A DNA stretch of 64,000 nt from Erythroxylum novogranatense (GCA_029891385.1 CM057233.1:47322063-47386062), one strand, 5' to 3'. Positions 34,260 to 47,328 are shown, counted from the first letter of the stretch. Notes: a model not told the origin generated them from the letters alone. Program-made: numbers and translations.

Positions 34260-36140
34260 TTGTTTATTGGTTATTCTCGAACTAGTAAGGGTTTTAGAGT
34301 TTATAATAATAGGACTAAGTGCGTTGAAGAAAGTATTCATGTTAAATTCGATGATATGATTTCACCCCCGAGAAAGGTTTGTTTTGATGATGATGTAGGA
34401 AATTCAGGAAATAGAGTTGAAGAAATTGAATCCAAGATTGAGGAATTGAAGTTAGATGAAAAAAATCATGTACTCAACATTAAAACGTGGACAAAAGCAA
34501 AGAACCATCCTATGGAGCAAGTAATTGGTGATTTGAATGATGGTTTAAGAACCAGGAGAAATGTCTATGAGAATATGAGCAATTCAGCCTTCATCTCATT
34601 ACTAGAACCCAAGAATATAAAAGAAGCTTTTGAAGATGAGAATTGGCTACTAGCTATGCAAGAAGAACTTAATCAATTCAAGAGGAATAATGTATGGGAT
34701 TTGGTAGTTCCACCAAAGGACAAGACTATTATTGGAGTCAAGTGGGTAAATCGGATAAAATATGATGAGAATGGTGAAGCGATTAAGAATAAATCAAAGT
34801 TAGTAGCTCAAGGATTTTATCAAGAAGAAGGACTTGATTATAATGAGACATATGCTCCTGTAGCTCGACTGGAAGTAATTAGACTATTGTGTGCTTTTGC
34901 GTCACACAAAAGAATCAAATTAAATCAAATAGACGTCAAGAGTACATTCCTTAATGGATATATCCAAGAGGAAGTTTATGTCAAACAACCACCGAGATTT
35001 AAAGATCATGAACATCCGGATTATGTCTACAAACTCAAGAAGGCACTCTATGGGTTAAAGCAAGCACCTAGAGCCTGGTATGAAAGGTTAAGTACTTTTC
35101 TAACTCAACATGGGTATGTTCGTGGTAAGATTGATAATACTTTGTTCATTAAACATGTTAATCAAGATATGCTTATTTGTCAAATATATGTTGATGATAT
35201 TGTGTTTGGTGCCACTAATGAATTTTTGTGCAAAGAATTTAGTGATTTAATGCAAAGTGAATTTGAAATGAGCATGATGGGGGAACTCAAGTTCTTTCTT
35301 GGATTGCAAATCAAGCAACTCAAAAATGACATCTTCATTCACTAATCTAAGTATACCAAGGAGCTTCTAAAGAAGTTCAAAATGGAAGGATGCAAAGTGG
35401 CAGCAACACCAATGGCAACAAATATGGTCTTGGATAAATATGAACATGAAGAAGATGTCGATCAAAAACTCTATAGAGGTATGATCAGCTCTCTCTTGTA
35501 TTTAACTGCTTCTAGACTTGATATTATATTTGCCACGTGTCTTTATGCTAGATTTCAATCTTGTCCTAAAATTTCTCATTTGAGTGCTTGCAAAAGAATT
35601 TTTAGATATTTGAGTAGAACTGTTAATCATGGTTTATGGTATCCCAGTTGTGAATCATTTGACTTATATGCTTTTAGTGATGCTGATCATGGTGGCTGTA
35701 GGATCGATAGAAAAAGCACTAGTGGCTTGTGTCATTTCTTAGGATCATCTTTGATATCTTAGGCTAGTAAAAAGTAAGTTAGTGTAGCTATTTCCATTGC
35801 TGAATCTGAATATGTAGCAGCTGGGAGTGCATGTGCCCATGTTCTTTGGATTAAACATCAATTGCTTGACTATGGTATTGCGGTTAAAAATATTCCTATT
35901 TATTGTGATAATACCAGTGCAATTTGTTTGAGTAAAAATCCAATTCTGCATAGTAGAACAAAGCATATAGAAATTAGACATCATTTCATCCGTGATCATT
36001 GTTTAAAAGGTGACATTTGCTTGAAGCATGTATCATCTAGTGACCAATTAGCTTATATTTTTACTAAACCTCTTAAGGAAGATGTGTTTGTGAATATTAA
36101 ATTGAAACTAGGCATGTGTGATTTAAATTCCTTTGGTTGA
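34260..36140 (+). pseudogene. Element D reverse transcriptase and RNase H
   Basis: RT at 34260-35345 is almost intact: GVKWVNRIKYDENGE, KLVAQGFYQEEGLDY, DVKSTFLNGYIQEEVYVKQP, KALYGLKQAPRAWYERL, and the active site YVDDI at 35187-35201. A TAA at 35343 precedes QSKYTKELLKKF-type sequence. RNase H runs from 35382 (SDADHGGCRIDRKSTSG), with stops at 35760 and 35775, then DNTSAICLSKNPI, TKHIEIRHHFIRDH and the end at 36138-36140. This part would need only a few changes to be open, which fits a modest age. Confidence 0.9.
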
Positions 36141-36237
36141 ATTTGTTTTTGGCTACATTCATTAATATATCAAATGGTTAAAATATGAGGCAAATGTGCA
36201 ATTACATTTGAAGATTCCATCATCACGATTTACACTT

Positions 36238-36530
36238 TCTAGTCGACTAATTGGTGTCTAAGTCGACTAATTGGTAACAAGTCGACTTATGTGGGTCGAT
36301 AAGTCGACCTATGATATACACAGCACTTTGGATATGAAGAAATTTAAGGATAAGTCGACCTGTAAATATCGATAAGTCGACTTATGAAGGTCGATAAGTC
36401 GACTTATGGAGGTAAACAAGTCGACTTATGCTTTCACGGATTCTTTAAAACCTCTTCTCCCCTTTATTCATCGAAAACCCATTCTCTCTAACCTCTGAAA
36501 TTTTCTCTTCTCCAAGTCGACTTATACCTT
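36238..36530. repeat. Internal GTCGAC palindrome array of element D
   Basis: Nine GTCGAC sites, mostly as AAGTCGACTTAT, AAGTCGACTAA or AAGTCGACCTRT, between the end of RNase H and the extra ORF. Several are preceded by GGTCGAT. Together with the LTR arrays, element D carries 23 such sites. Confidence 0.95.
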
Positions 36531-36684
36531 CCAATCTCTTCAAATCTCTCTACCCATCATCCATCGACTTCCATTAGCACAAAACCCATTCATTATCTCT
36601 GCAAATCAACTTCCTTTTCGAAAACCCCTTTCTCATAACTACAAACCCTAACTTTCGTCTTTTTCAAAATCTCTAAAAAATCTC

Positions 36685-37980
36685 ATGGCTCCATGCAAAT
36701 CAAAAGGGAAAGACAAAGAACCCACTCCACCACAAGGTCCCCGTGTCCACTATGGACCACGAGTTCGTGGGTCTTCTTCGAGGGGAGATGTTGCTAGAGA
36801 GGATGACGTGATTGAACCTCGGTTTGTCTCAAGGGAAGCACAAACTTTGTACTACAAGGTACTCAAAAACGAAGTGTTAATTCCTTCAATGAGATTTGAT
36901 TGGACTAAGTTAGACAACAATGAATTTACGGATGTGTTTTCTGAAATTACTAATCTTGGGTTGCGAGATTTTTTGGGTTATCAGGATGAGATATATGAAA
37001 ATGTGGTTAGGGAGTTTTATGCAAATCTCAGTGTGATTAGTAGTAATATTGCTAATGGAGTTCATATGAAATCCAAAATTAACGGACAGGAAATTTTTCT
37101 GTGTGAAGCTAATATGTGTACCTTATTTCAATTACCTAGAGGAGGAGTTAGGCCTAGAGCTTCATTCATAGATTTTGATATTTTGAGAAATGAGGATGGC
37201 GATATCGATGAGGAAGCCGAAGAAAATTTTGACTATACTAAAGAGAAAGGTGCTGAACTGCTTAGTCGGTTATGTTCTGATCATACCCCTCCGTTTGAAG
37301 CAATGGACTTGCCTTTAAATTATTGGTTGCTACATTATGCAATTAACAGGGTTGTTTATCCGAAAAAGGTGAGTAATAATCAAATCACTTCCTTGGATAA
37401 ACAAATTATTTGGCATATGGAAGAAGGGAGAAAGATTAATTATCCAAGTTTGATTATCCAAATGATGCAGAAAAAGGCCAGTCTATTACGCGGTCAACTT
37501 AAAGGGAAACCAGTCCGGCATAAAGGAATGTCGTATGCAGCTTTGATTACTTCTCTCTCTCAGTTACAAAGATGTGATTTGAATAATTATGCTCATTATC
37601 CGTATCCTTAGAGTTGGAGATTCACCCTATATAATTTGAGAAGCATGAAGTTGGTAAAAACCATTGAAAAAGGTTGGGTTTACTCCTATCATGTAGCGAA
37701 GCTAGGTCTGACCTTGGAGGGTGAGCAAGTGCCTCCAAGACAACGTTCTAAGCGGGCAACTGATCGTCTAAGTAGCTCTCGGCCTAGTAATATACAAAGG
37801 AATGAGGTCTCTCACGAGGAACTTAATGACATTCACGATCAATTGGATGACTTAAATGATCGTGTTGATAATATACAGAGTGTGTTTATGCAGTTGGCGA
37901 AGAAAGTTGATGCACAACACCGTATGCTCAAGAAGATTTTTAATAAGTTAGGTTGTAGGCATGATAATTCTTCATCATGA
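36685..37980 (+). pseudogene. Extra ORF of element D (putative plant transposon protein type, coiled-coil tail)
   Basis: A 431-codon frame after pol, broken by one TAG at 37609-37611. The first part opens with a basic, proline-rich N-terminus (MAPCKSKGKDKEPTPPQGPR) and continues with VVREFYANL near residue 110 and FLCEANMCTLFQLPRGGVRP near 145-165. The region LPLNYWLLHYAINRVVYPKK follows near 210-230. This resembles the domain annotated as putative plant transposon protein. The second part (from 37612) is charged and ends in a heptad-like stretch with HDQLDDLNDRVDNIQSVFMQL. No clear signal peptide or membrane segment was seen, unlike the env-like claims for SIRE1. Function unknown. Confidence 0.75.
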
Positions 37981-38443
37981 TGTGTATTGCCTTTCGCCTC
38001 GACCAACATTTCCTCTTATGTTTTTTCAAGTGTGTGTGGTGCTTTTTGTGTTTGTTGGATTGTTATGTTATGTAATGACTTTGCATTTATTTGTGTTTGC
38101 TGTTTTGTTTGTTTATGAACTGCCATTGCTACTATTTTTCATATTGGTTTTTGATTATGACAAAAAGGGGGAGTAACATTGGAAATTGATAATTGGTATC
38201 TTTTAGTCACAGTCACTTGATTGAGGGGGAGTGTGTTACAATGTCTTTGATTTGAGACTATCTTGATTTCAACTTTTGTTTATACAATTAATTTTTACAA
38301 AGGTTATTAGATTTATTGGTTTATTAACTAAGGGGGAGACAAACTAACCATCGAGACAAGGGATTAAAAACCTTAATCAAGTTTATTGTTTTCAATTTCT
38401 TTTCAATTTCTAAATATTTTGTCATTATCAAAAAGGGGGAGAT
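37981..38443 (+). other. Element D 3' non-coding region with repeated polypurine tracts
   Basis: Four G-rich purine runs ending GGGGGAG occur at about 38162-38173, 38223-38231, 38329-38339 and 38430-38443. Only the last abuts the LTR start at 38444. The first and last are preceded by near-identical words (AAAAAGGGGGAG). Extra tracts can prime additional plus-strand starts; this is known for the lineage and not shown here. Confidence 0.75.
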
Positions 38444-39519
38444 TGTTGGACCAATGGTGGTTGACAAATTAAATTCCTTTATGTTTTGATAATAATAAAA
38501 TATATAGAATTAGTTAAGGAATTATTTCAGGTAATTTGGATTCAAACACATCAAGACTACATCAATCTTGAATTGGCAAGACATAAATCAAGGTGAAACC
38601 AAGAAGGAAATAATCTTCATCATGTTAGAGACATTAATAATGAAGATTATAGAAGATTTGATTGGATATGATCGTTGAAGCTAACATAAGTCGACTAGTA
38701 CATCATAAGTCGACTAATATATCAAGATCTGTCAGGTTGAGAACAACACAAGTCGACTAATAGACTATAAATCGACTTATCGAAGGATACAAGTCGACTT
38801 ACACTGCATAAGTCGACTTATAGAAGAGCGGAGATAAAGTTTTACAAAAATCGTTGTTACAAGTCGACTTACACACCACGACAAGTCGACTTATGAGTAC
38901 AGCGAACTGATTCTGACAAAGTCAATTGTCACAAATAGAAAGGAGGGAGTTAAGGAACGATCATATGAAATTATGCAACGGCTAGAAGAGTTAACCAACG
39001 TTCATATTCCTCTCTAAACTCTATATAAAGGGTGGATAATTAGGTGTACATGGACGGAAGTCTGATTAGCTAAATTACTTCACCTTGGTTCCAAAATTGT
39101 TTCTTATTGCTCCTAAGCTTATCTCATATTTGTATTGAGCATTGTTCTATCTTTTTCATCTCATTTTACTTGGGCTATTTGAGTGATAAGTGAAAGGTCA
39201 CTTGTGAGGTAGGATTTGTGCTGGAAAACAAATCGTTTGTAAAGGTAGCTTGAGCCGGAAATCAAGCAGTATTGTAAGAAGTTCGCACTCAACTAAAAAG
39301 TGTATAGTAAAGTGATTTGCTAAATCCTAAGTGGGAGCTTAGGTAGAGGACGTAGGTCTTAGCACCGAACCTCTATAAAAACAGTGTTTGCTCTTCTTCC
39401 CTACTCTTTACATTTAAATTTGTTTAAATTGTTTTTGGGTGAATTAACTTCTGATTTTATTGTAGAATTTTTACAAAAAGCTTTAAAGATCTATTCAACC
39501 CCCTTCTAGATCGTTTACA
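38444..39519 (+). repeat. 3' LTR of element D
   Basis: Direct-repeat partner of 30285-31361. The palindrome array (about 38690-38892) keeps the same seven GTCGAC sites at the same spacing. The variant site reads ATCGAC here and GTTGAC in the other LTR. Confidence 0.95.
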
Positions 39520-39609
39520 GCTTTGACTACTGATGATAGAGCGAGTGCTAGTCTTTTGGTGAGTTATGGGTCTAAGAGAAAAAAGATGTTGAAAGATTAC
39601 ATATAGTTT

Positions 39610-41013
39610 CTTAGAACATCGGGACCTTTATAAGGAAGTTTTTGAAATTAATGGAGATTTAAAAAAAAAATAAGATTCATATAACATGCATTCGGGAGAC
39701 AAAGATGATAGGGGCTAAAGTCAAAAAGATTAATGGGTTCAAACTTTGATTCTTAGGGTGTTCGAGAAGGCACAATAGGGTAGGTATCTTATTTGTTAAG
39801 GAATTTATAAATCATGTTTTGGGGGTAAAGAGGACTAATGATAGGATTATGTCCTTAAAGATTGTAATGAAATATGTTCTTTTCAATATGGTGTGTGCAT
39901 ATGCACTTTATACAGGTTTGGAGGAATAACTTAAACACCAATTTTGGGAAGAGTTAAATGAGATGATTCAACAGACCCTATTGACGGGAAAGTTACTCTA
40001 GGAGGAGACTAATAGTCATGTAGGGGCAACCTTGAACGAGTATCTATGGAATCATAAAGGTTTTAGGTACAGGAATAGGAATGATAATAGGACTGGTTTG
40101 TTAGATCTTGTAGTAACAGTTGAGTTGATAATAACCAAATCTTTTTTTAAGAAAAATGAGGAGCACTTGATGAATTTTAAAAGTAGAATCACAAAAACAC
40201 AAATTGACTACTTTTTTGTAAGGTAGAGCGATCGACCTAGGTGCAATAAATGTAAGGTGATACTGAAAGCTTGCTTGTCAACTCAGCATAAAGTTTTGGA
40301 TCTTATAATTAATGGACGGAGGAAAAAGAGAAGTCTTAGGAGGTGTACTAGAGTCATATGTTAGAATCTAAAAGGGGACACCATGAACAACTTAAGCATA
40401 GAGTAATACATGGAGACAAATGAAAATTGGAAGAAGATGCTAACCAGATGCGGGATAGAGTAGCAACTCTTTTAGGAGTATAACTAAAGAGATTTTAGGG
40501 ATTTTAAAGGGCCTATGGGTAGGAAGATGGAGTCTTGGTGGTGGAAGGAAGATGTACAAGAAAAGGTTAAGATTAAAAAAGGTGCCTCTAAAGCACTATT
40601 GGATAGAACCACATAGGTAGAGAGAGTAGATAATAAAGTACAATATAGCTAAAAAAAGAGACAAATAATACAATCTTAATAGCTCTATAAGAAATTATAC
40701 CAAATAATAGAAACTAAAGATCGAGAAAAGGATATTTTTAAGATGACGAGAGCTAGGGAAAAGAGAATAAGGGACTTAAATCAAATTCATTGGATAAAGG
40801 ATGGAGTATGATGGGTGCTTGTGGCTAAAAATGACATAAAAAGAAGATGAAAAAGGTACTTATATATATATATTTTTAATGAAGGCATAGAGATAGGTGA
40901 ACTTAGTACGTCCAAGAGATTTCATAACTTAATTTGTTGTTGGTAGATTATTAAGGAAGAAATTAAAAAAGCTTTGAGGCAAATGAAGAGTGGAAGGGTT
41001 GTAGGACCTGATG
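39610..41013 (+). pseudogene. LINE (L1-type) endonuclease and start of RT, 5' part
   Basis: Read through stops, the start resembles the endonuclease N-terminus of plant LINEs (a TWNIG-like start near 39615; CIRETK near 39690). Further on come HLMNFKSRITKTQIDYFFVR (40164-40223) and a CNKCKVIL-like stretch just after. The frame ends at 41013 in the RT N-terminal GPD motif, exactly where the large LTR element inserted. The LINE resumes at 49573. Confidence 0.75.
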
Positions 41014-42734
41014 TGTTGGACCCCGAACTTTTCTTAGGTTTGTGAATTGTAATTTGACATTAAACGAGGTTATTGAGGTGACTTAGTCATGTGTAAAGGA
41101 AGAGAAAATTCATGAATTTGAATGATTATATTTAAGGTTTGATGTGAACAATGCAGTTTGAACAAATTAAGGTGATAGGTTGAGGTTAATACATGAAATG
41201 GGTGTTTTCGAGTTCAATGAAATTGATGTGAGGTTCTAAGTAAATTTTGTGTTGTATTATGAAATATTTATTAGAAAAGTTAAAGTGGATGAGTTGATTG
41301 AAATGGAGTTGAAAAGTATGAAATAAATAGTGAAAGAATGAGAATTCGAGGAATTAAGGAAGTTGACTTTTTGGAGTAGAGAGAGTTGACTTTTGACTTA
41401 AGCAGAATTTGAGAAAATGATTTATATGAAACTTGTAGATTATGTTGAGAGCTTCATGTTGCCATAAAGTTTGATATTTTTCGATATCGGGAGTGAAAAT
41501 TATGATCAGTCAAAGTTAAGTAATTGTGAAAATGTTCATAAGTGTACATTTAGGTGTGTAATGTGATTTGAGGCAAATTATGGACATATATGTTTTGAAT
41601 TGAGTTCAATAATTTACATGAAAGACATAGAAGATTATCCTAGCTTTTCAATGACGTATAACTTGTTATTCTGGTTATGGAATCTGGGAGATATGACATT
41701 ATGAGTTTGGGTGAATTGTAGGATGACACATTCTGGGTAGAAGCTTCGATCGAAAAAGTGACCTAATTAGAGGTTACAATTGTTTTTGAGTTCTTCATGA
41801 ACATTTTAGATTATATTCTGATCTTTTCATTGATATAAAGTATGCCATTTTTGGACCTTGGCATGGAAAGATAGTAATTTTAGAAATTTTGTTACTATTT
41901 TAGAAATTTTAGAAATTTTGTGACCAGCCCTCTTTATTCTTTTGCTTCTAACTTTTCTGTCCGACATCCGATTGATCTAATTTTTGAAGCGTTGGATTCC
42001 TAAGACAATGACCTACATCATGATGGGAAATTATGATTGTTTTGAGATTAGATTGAAAGAGATTTATTGAGTCAAAGTGAGTTAGATATTTTCCGAGCAT
42101 GGTTCAGTAGGTTTGATGATATCTTGCACGGTAGAGATCCATTAAATAAGTTAAAGACATGGGACTGCAGATTATTTGAAGGAATCGAAATTTAATTCAG
42201 TTCCTAAGATTTTTAATTTCTGAATTGAGGTATTAAAGTTATAAGAATATATAAGGGCATTTTGGACATGGCACTTAAGTCCAATAGTTTCAAGGCTTAT
42301 TTAGGAGGGAAAAATGGACAATGCTCACGTGTTAAGAGGATGAAGTAAAAGAAAGAAAATAAGAAATGAGAAGAGGAAGGAGAGGAAGTCGTGGTCGTGG
42401 GAGGAGAAGAGAAGAGGAGAAATAAGGCTTTTCATTCCAAGAGGTTTTCGACGGATTCGAAACAAAGTCTTGGTAAGTTTAACTTCATTTCTTCTTGTTT
42501 GGTTGGATTAAACCCTAGAATCGATTTGCATGTGTTCGGATCGATTGTTTAGGGATTTTCGGAAAACCTAGTTGAAATTCTTAGGTTGTTGGGTTTGTGG
42601 CTGATTTTAAGGTTTGAATGAGTTAGAAAGGTAGTATTGGACTTGAATCAAGGTTTAGATGTGTTGTTTGTGCTAAAGGAAGAATTGAAGTTGGAAAAAT
42701 GCTGGAAAATCAGGTTCGGAGACGTTCTCTAGAC

Positions 42735-42800
42735 CCGCACATGGCGACGTGCGAATTTGTGTTCGTCGCGACGAGCGAGCTGTTCGTCGCGACGAGCGTG
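42735..42800. repeat. CGTCGCGACG palindromes, left LTR
   Basis: Two exact TCGTCGCGACGA palindromes (42763-42774, 42784-42795) and one decayed copy (about 42738-42751). Units are about 21-24 bp (GCGAGCTGT, GCGTGGCCT spacers). Confidence 0.92.
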
Positions 42801-43539
42801 GCCTTCGTTGTAGCGAGCGCCCTGTTTCCAGCAAAGATGAGTTTTGGTATTTTGGGCATATCTTTTGATGAAGATGTCCAAATGAAGTGATTTTTGATTT
42901 GTTATGAACTAGAGGCATAGAGCTACATGTTTTGTGGAGAAATGAAATTGAAATCCAGCCTCTAAGAATCTTAAATTTTGGTCGGAAGTTGAATATAGAT
43001 TCTTGTTTCAATATAAGGATAGGCCCAATATGTTTGAAGTATAACTTATGGATTTTTAAAATGAATTGAATGATTTTGGAGTCATTAGAAACTTAAGACA
43101 ATGGGGAAGAATTTGAGTTTTCTTGGAATTTATGGGTCCTCAAATTGTATTCTTATTGAATGGGATTTTTACATTTTGATAAAGGAAATCAAGGAAGGCA
43201 AGGGAATCACGAGGAGAGGCATCTTTTAAGCATGGATCCAAGCAAGGAAATTTAGGTAGGTTTTATGTTTATAATTTAGTAATGAGCCACTAAAGTTTTC
43301 TCTCAAATCAAGAATGATTTCAATTACTTCATAAATATCGTTTTGTTTCTAATGAATGATTTGCAAAATTTCTACTTGTTTCAGCATATGAACTTTTCTG
43401 ATGAATTTCAAAATAAATACGAGAATGCATCGAACATTTTATGTTATGCCTTGGAAAATTCATGGCATTTTGTATATTCGGAAAAGAAAGAAAAGAGCAT
43501 GAAAAGCATGAAATGATTTGAGCATGATATGAATATGTG

Positions 43540-43720
43540 CTTTGTTTGTGCGAGAGAGGAACGTTTGGTTAGTCACGTGCACGTCGACGTATAGCCTTCT
43601 CCCGGCTGCCCGCTTGGGGCCACAAGATCCTGAGAAATCGGACTCGTTTTGTTTACGGTATAAACTTCGGTTTATCCGGATTGTTCTACGGAACTCTCGA
43701 GCCATTTGTTTGTGCATTGC
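43540..43720 (+). repeat. Block conserved between long LTRs, left LTR copy
   Basis: About 180 bp beginning CGAGAGAGGAACG, through GTGCACGTCGAC, CCTTCTCCCG, CTGCCCGCTTG, TAAACTTCGGTTT and on to TTTGTGCATTGC. It is shared with 48182-48365 and with 25441-25610 of the solo LTR at 24369-27370, although the rest of those LTRs is diverged. Small indels between copies break the reading frame, so the conservation is not that of a protein. Confidence 0.8.
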
Positions 43721-44961
43721 ATCTTTGAATTGTCAATTATGTGCATAAATGGAGTGTTTCGTATTGATGGTTAAATGAACATGCTGTGTTGATGTGATGA
43801 CAATTTTCAACTATGAACTTTAAACTAAAAATTCGAATTTGACTAAGATTTGGGAATAAGCGTTTTATGAACTCATTATGACTTTTTTTAACAACAAATG
43901 AACTTTTCAATGGTTTTGCTTATTTTTCATTATAAACCTGTTACCCACGAGCTTTGTGCTCACCCCCCCTTCATCCCCAATCTCTAGGTAATCGTAGGAG
44001 ATCGGATGAGGGAGAGACAAGATGTTCGTTCGACATGTTTGTGATTTTCGTATTTTATGAAAATGCCACTATGAGTTGTATAAGGATTTGATTTACAAAA
44101 TTATATATGAATTGTGATGAACTATGAGATTGTATATATATTTGAGTATGATTTGATATGAGAAAATGCGAATGGGTTTTGGATGTTAAATTGAGATATG
44201 AATGTGTATTGGATTCTGGACGGGGTGTCCGATGATACTGGTTATTGTGTGAAAAATATAGAAGTGTGTTTTAAACCCTTTGCAGGTATGGGTTAGTTGT
44301 AAAATACAGTCGTTATGCTGTCAGAATCTGTACGATACAGGATAAGAATGAGATTTATGATTTTGTTAACAAGAATGAGATATAGCATGATTATGAGGAA
44401 TTTCATGATTTGAGTTTTGTTTAAGTATGTGATTTGTATAAGATTGAATAAAGAGAATAAGAAAAGAAAAGACAAATTTTATACTGTTTTCGGATTTGGT
44501 TTAGTCTTAAGGTATCCAACGTGTGCTTTTTATAAAGAGTGTTATTTTTGGAAGTCGGATCCATTTTCATTTTGTCTCAGAATTCGATTTTCTTCGCTTT
44601 GTTAAGTTTTCGTTTCGCTTTGTTAAGTTTTCGTTTCGCTTCGTTCGCTTTGTCTTCCGATTTATGTCTTCGCTTTCGAGCCATTCGCTTCCAATTTGTG
44701 ATTCGATTCGTATCTGATTGGATTTCGCCATATGTTTCATTTCTTTGCTTTAATTCGATTCAGGTTCGTTCGTTTTCTTGTTCGATTTTGATTTGCTTCC
44801 GCTTTCATTTATGATTCGATTTCGTTGTTACTATTGATTTCTGCATCTTCCCTATTTGCATCGCCTTCGGATTCAAATTATCCGATGTGCATTCGCTTTA
44901 TTTTCAATCGCCTTCGTTTCGTTTTCCTGTTGGGATCCGGCCTCCGGATCGGGTCCCAACA

Positions 44962-45605
44962 TTTATGGTATTAGAACGCCGGTATTATGATCTTATATGG
45001 GCGCATATGTATTAGTGATATGAATGAGAAATTGTTAAGAATTAGTGAATGGATATGATTGAATTAGTGAGAATGTGATATTGATGTGAATAAGTTTTCA
45101 TGAATTATTTGAGGAACCTAATTGATTGTTTGATTGAGGTGATGAATTATATGATCGATCATAAGAATGTGTATGATATTGAGGTTAGAATGTCTTGATG
45201 ATTAGGCTTCATCGATCATTTTATTGATTTGATTTCGAATATACATTTGTGAGATGAAATAACGGAATACTTGAAAGATGAGATGAATGATAGAGATATA
45301 TGTATAGAAGTTCAAAAGGGTGATTTTGAATGATGATTGGTCCATATTAAGGTTATTAAGAGTTGGACCATTGACTTGAGTAAAATATGTTAAGAAATAT
45401 TGTTTTATGGATATAGTGATGTTGACATGGTAATGGTGGTATTAGATACAAGAAGTGAAAGATTGTGAATAAATTGAGATATATGTATGTAGATAAGAAA
45501 GTAAGTGACTATGCTCTTTTGGAAAAAATTATTTGAGAGAATAAGTTACTGATGATTACTCATGTAGGAATTTCGAGGACAAAATTCTTTTAAGAGGGGG
45601 AGAAA
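44962..45605 (+). other. Internal domain of the LARD-like element
   Basis: A 644-bp region with a TGGTATTAGAACG-like primer-binding site at about 44966-44978. There is no sustained coding frame. Its last 35 bases include TTTCGAGGACAAAATTC and the purine tract AAGAGGGGGAGAAA before the right LTR. Confidence 0.85.
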
Positions 45606-47328
45606 TGTTGGACCCCGAACATTTCTTAGGTTTGTGAATTGTAATTTGACTTTAAACGAGGACATTGAGGTGACTTAGTCATGTGTAAAGGGAGAGAAAA
45701 TTCATGAATTTGAATGATTATATTTAAGGTTTGATGTGAACAATGCTAGTTTGAACAAATTAAGGTGATAGGTTGAGGTTAATACATGAAATGGGTGTTT
45801 TCGAGTTCAATGAAATTGATGTGAGGTTATAAGTAAATTTTGTGTTGTATTATGAAATATTTATTAGAAAAGTTAAAGTGGATGAGTTGATTGAAATGGA
45901 GTTGAAAAGTATGAAATAAATAGTGAAAGAATGAGAATTCGAGGAATTGAGGAAGTTGAATTTTTGGAGTAGAGAGAGTTGACTTTTGACTTAAGCAAAA
46001 TTTGAGAAAATGATCTACATGAAACTTGTAGATTATGTTGAGAGCTTCCTGTCGCCATAAAGTTTGATATTTTTCGATATCGGGAGTGAAAATTATGATC
46101 AGTCAAAGTTAAGTAATTGTGAAAATGTTCATAAGTGTACATTTAGGTGTGTAATGTGATTTGAGGCAAATTATGGACATATATGTTTTAAATTGAGTTC
46201 AATGATTTACATGAAAGACATAGAAGATTATCCTAGCTTTTCAATGATGTATAACTTGTTATTCTGGTTATGGAATCTGGGAGATATAACGTTATGAGTT
46301 TGGGTGAATTGTAGGATGACACATTCTGGGTAGAAGCTTCGATCGAAAAAGTGACCTAATTAGAGGTTACAATTGCTTTGGAGTTCTTCATGAACGTTTT
46401 AGATTATATTATGATCTTTTCATTGATATAAAGTATGTCATTTTTGGACCTTGGCATGTAAAGATAGAAATTTTAGAAATTTTGTTACTAGTTCAGAAAA
46501 TTTCGAAATTTTGTGACCAACCCTCTTTATTCTTTTGCTTCTAACTTTTCTGTCCGACATCCGATTGATCTGATTTTTGAAGCGTTGGATTCCTAAGACA
46601 ATGACCTACATCATGATGGGAAATTATGATTGTTCTGAGATTAGATTGAAAGAGATTTGTTGAGTCAAAGTGAGTTAGATATTTTTCGAGCATGGTTCAG
46701 TAGGTTTGACGACATCTTGCTCGGTAGAGATCCATTAAATAAATTAGAGACATGGGATTGCAGATTATTTGAAGGAATCGAAATTTAATTTAGTTCCTAA
46801 GATTTTTAATTTCTGAATTGAGGTATTAAAGTTATAAGAATATATAAGGGCATTTTGGACATGACACTTAAGTCCAAGAGTTTCAAGGCTTATTTAGGAG
46901 GGCAAAATGGACAATGCTCACGTGTTAAGAGGATGAAGTAAAAGAAAGAAAATAAGAAATGAGAAGAGGAAGGAGAGGAAGTCGTGGTCGTGGGAGGAGA
47001 AGAGAAGAGGAGAAATAAGGCTTTTCATTCCAAGAGGTTTTCGACGGATTCGAAACAAAGTCTTGGTAAGTTTAACTTCATTTCTTCTTGTTTGGTTGGA
47101 TTAAACCCTAGAATCGATTTGCATGTGTTAGGATCGATTGTTTAGGGATTTTCGAAAAACCTAGTTGAAATTCTTGGGTTGTTGGATTTGTGGCTGATTT
47201 TAAGGTTTGAATGAGTTAGAAAGGTAGTATTGGACTTGAATCAAGGTTTAGATGTGTTGTTTGTGCTAAAGGGAAGGATTGAGGTTGGAAAAATGTTAGA
47301 AAATCAGGTTCGGAGACGCTCTCTAGAC

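Larger units (their letters stand above)
30285..39519 (+). mobile_element. SIRE/Maximus-like Ty1/copia element D with an extra ORF, TSD GCTTT
   Basis: Two LTRs of 1.08 kb (30285-31361, 38444-39519) are bounded by GCTTT at 30280-30284 and 39520-39524. Internal order is primer-binding site, gag, protease, integrase, RT, RNase H, a palindrome array, an extra ORF, then several polypurine tracts. The extra ORF after pol and multiple polypurine tracts are known traits of the SIRE/Maximus lineage. About ten differences in the first 250 LTR bases suggest moderate age. A few stops and frameshifts break pol. Confidence 0.95.
41014..44961 (+). repeat. Left LTR of the LARD-like element
   Basis: Begins TGTTGGACCCCGAAC and ends GGATCGGGTCCCAACA; near-identical to 45606-49567. 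In order it holds a purine-rich stretch (42350-42420) followed by CTTGGTAAGTTT, a palindrome cluster (42735-42800), a block conserved in other LTRs (43540-43720), a C-rich GCTCACCC segment (about 43960), and a TTCG-rich tail (44560-44940). No gene. Confidence 0.95.
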
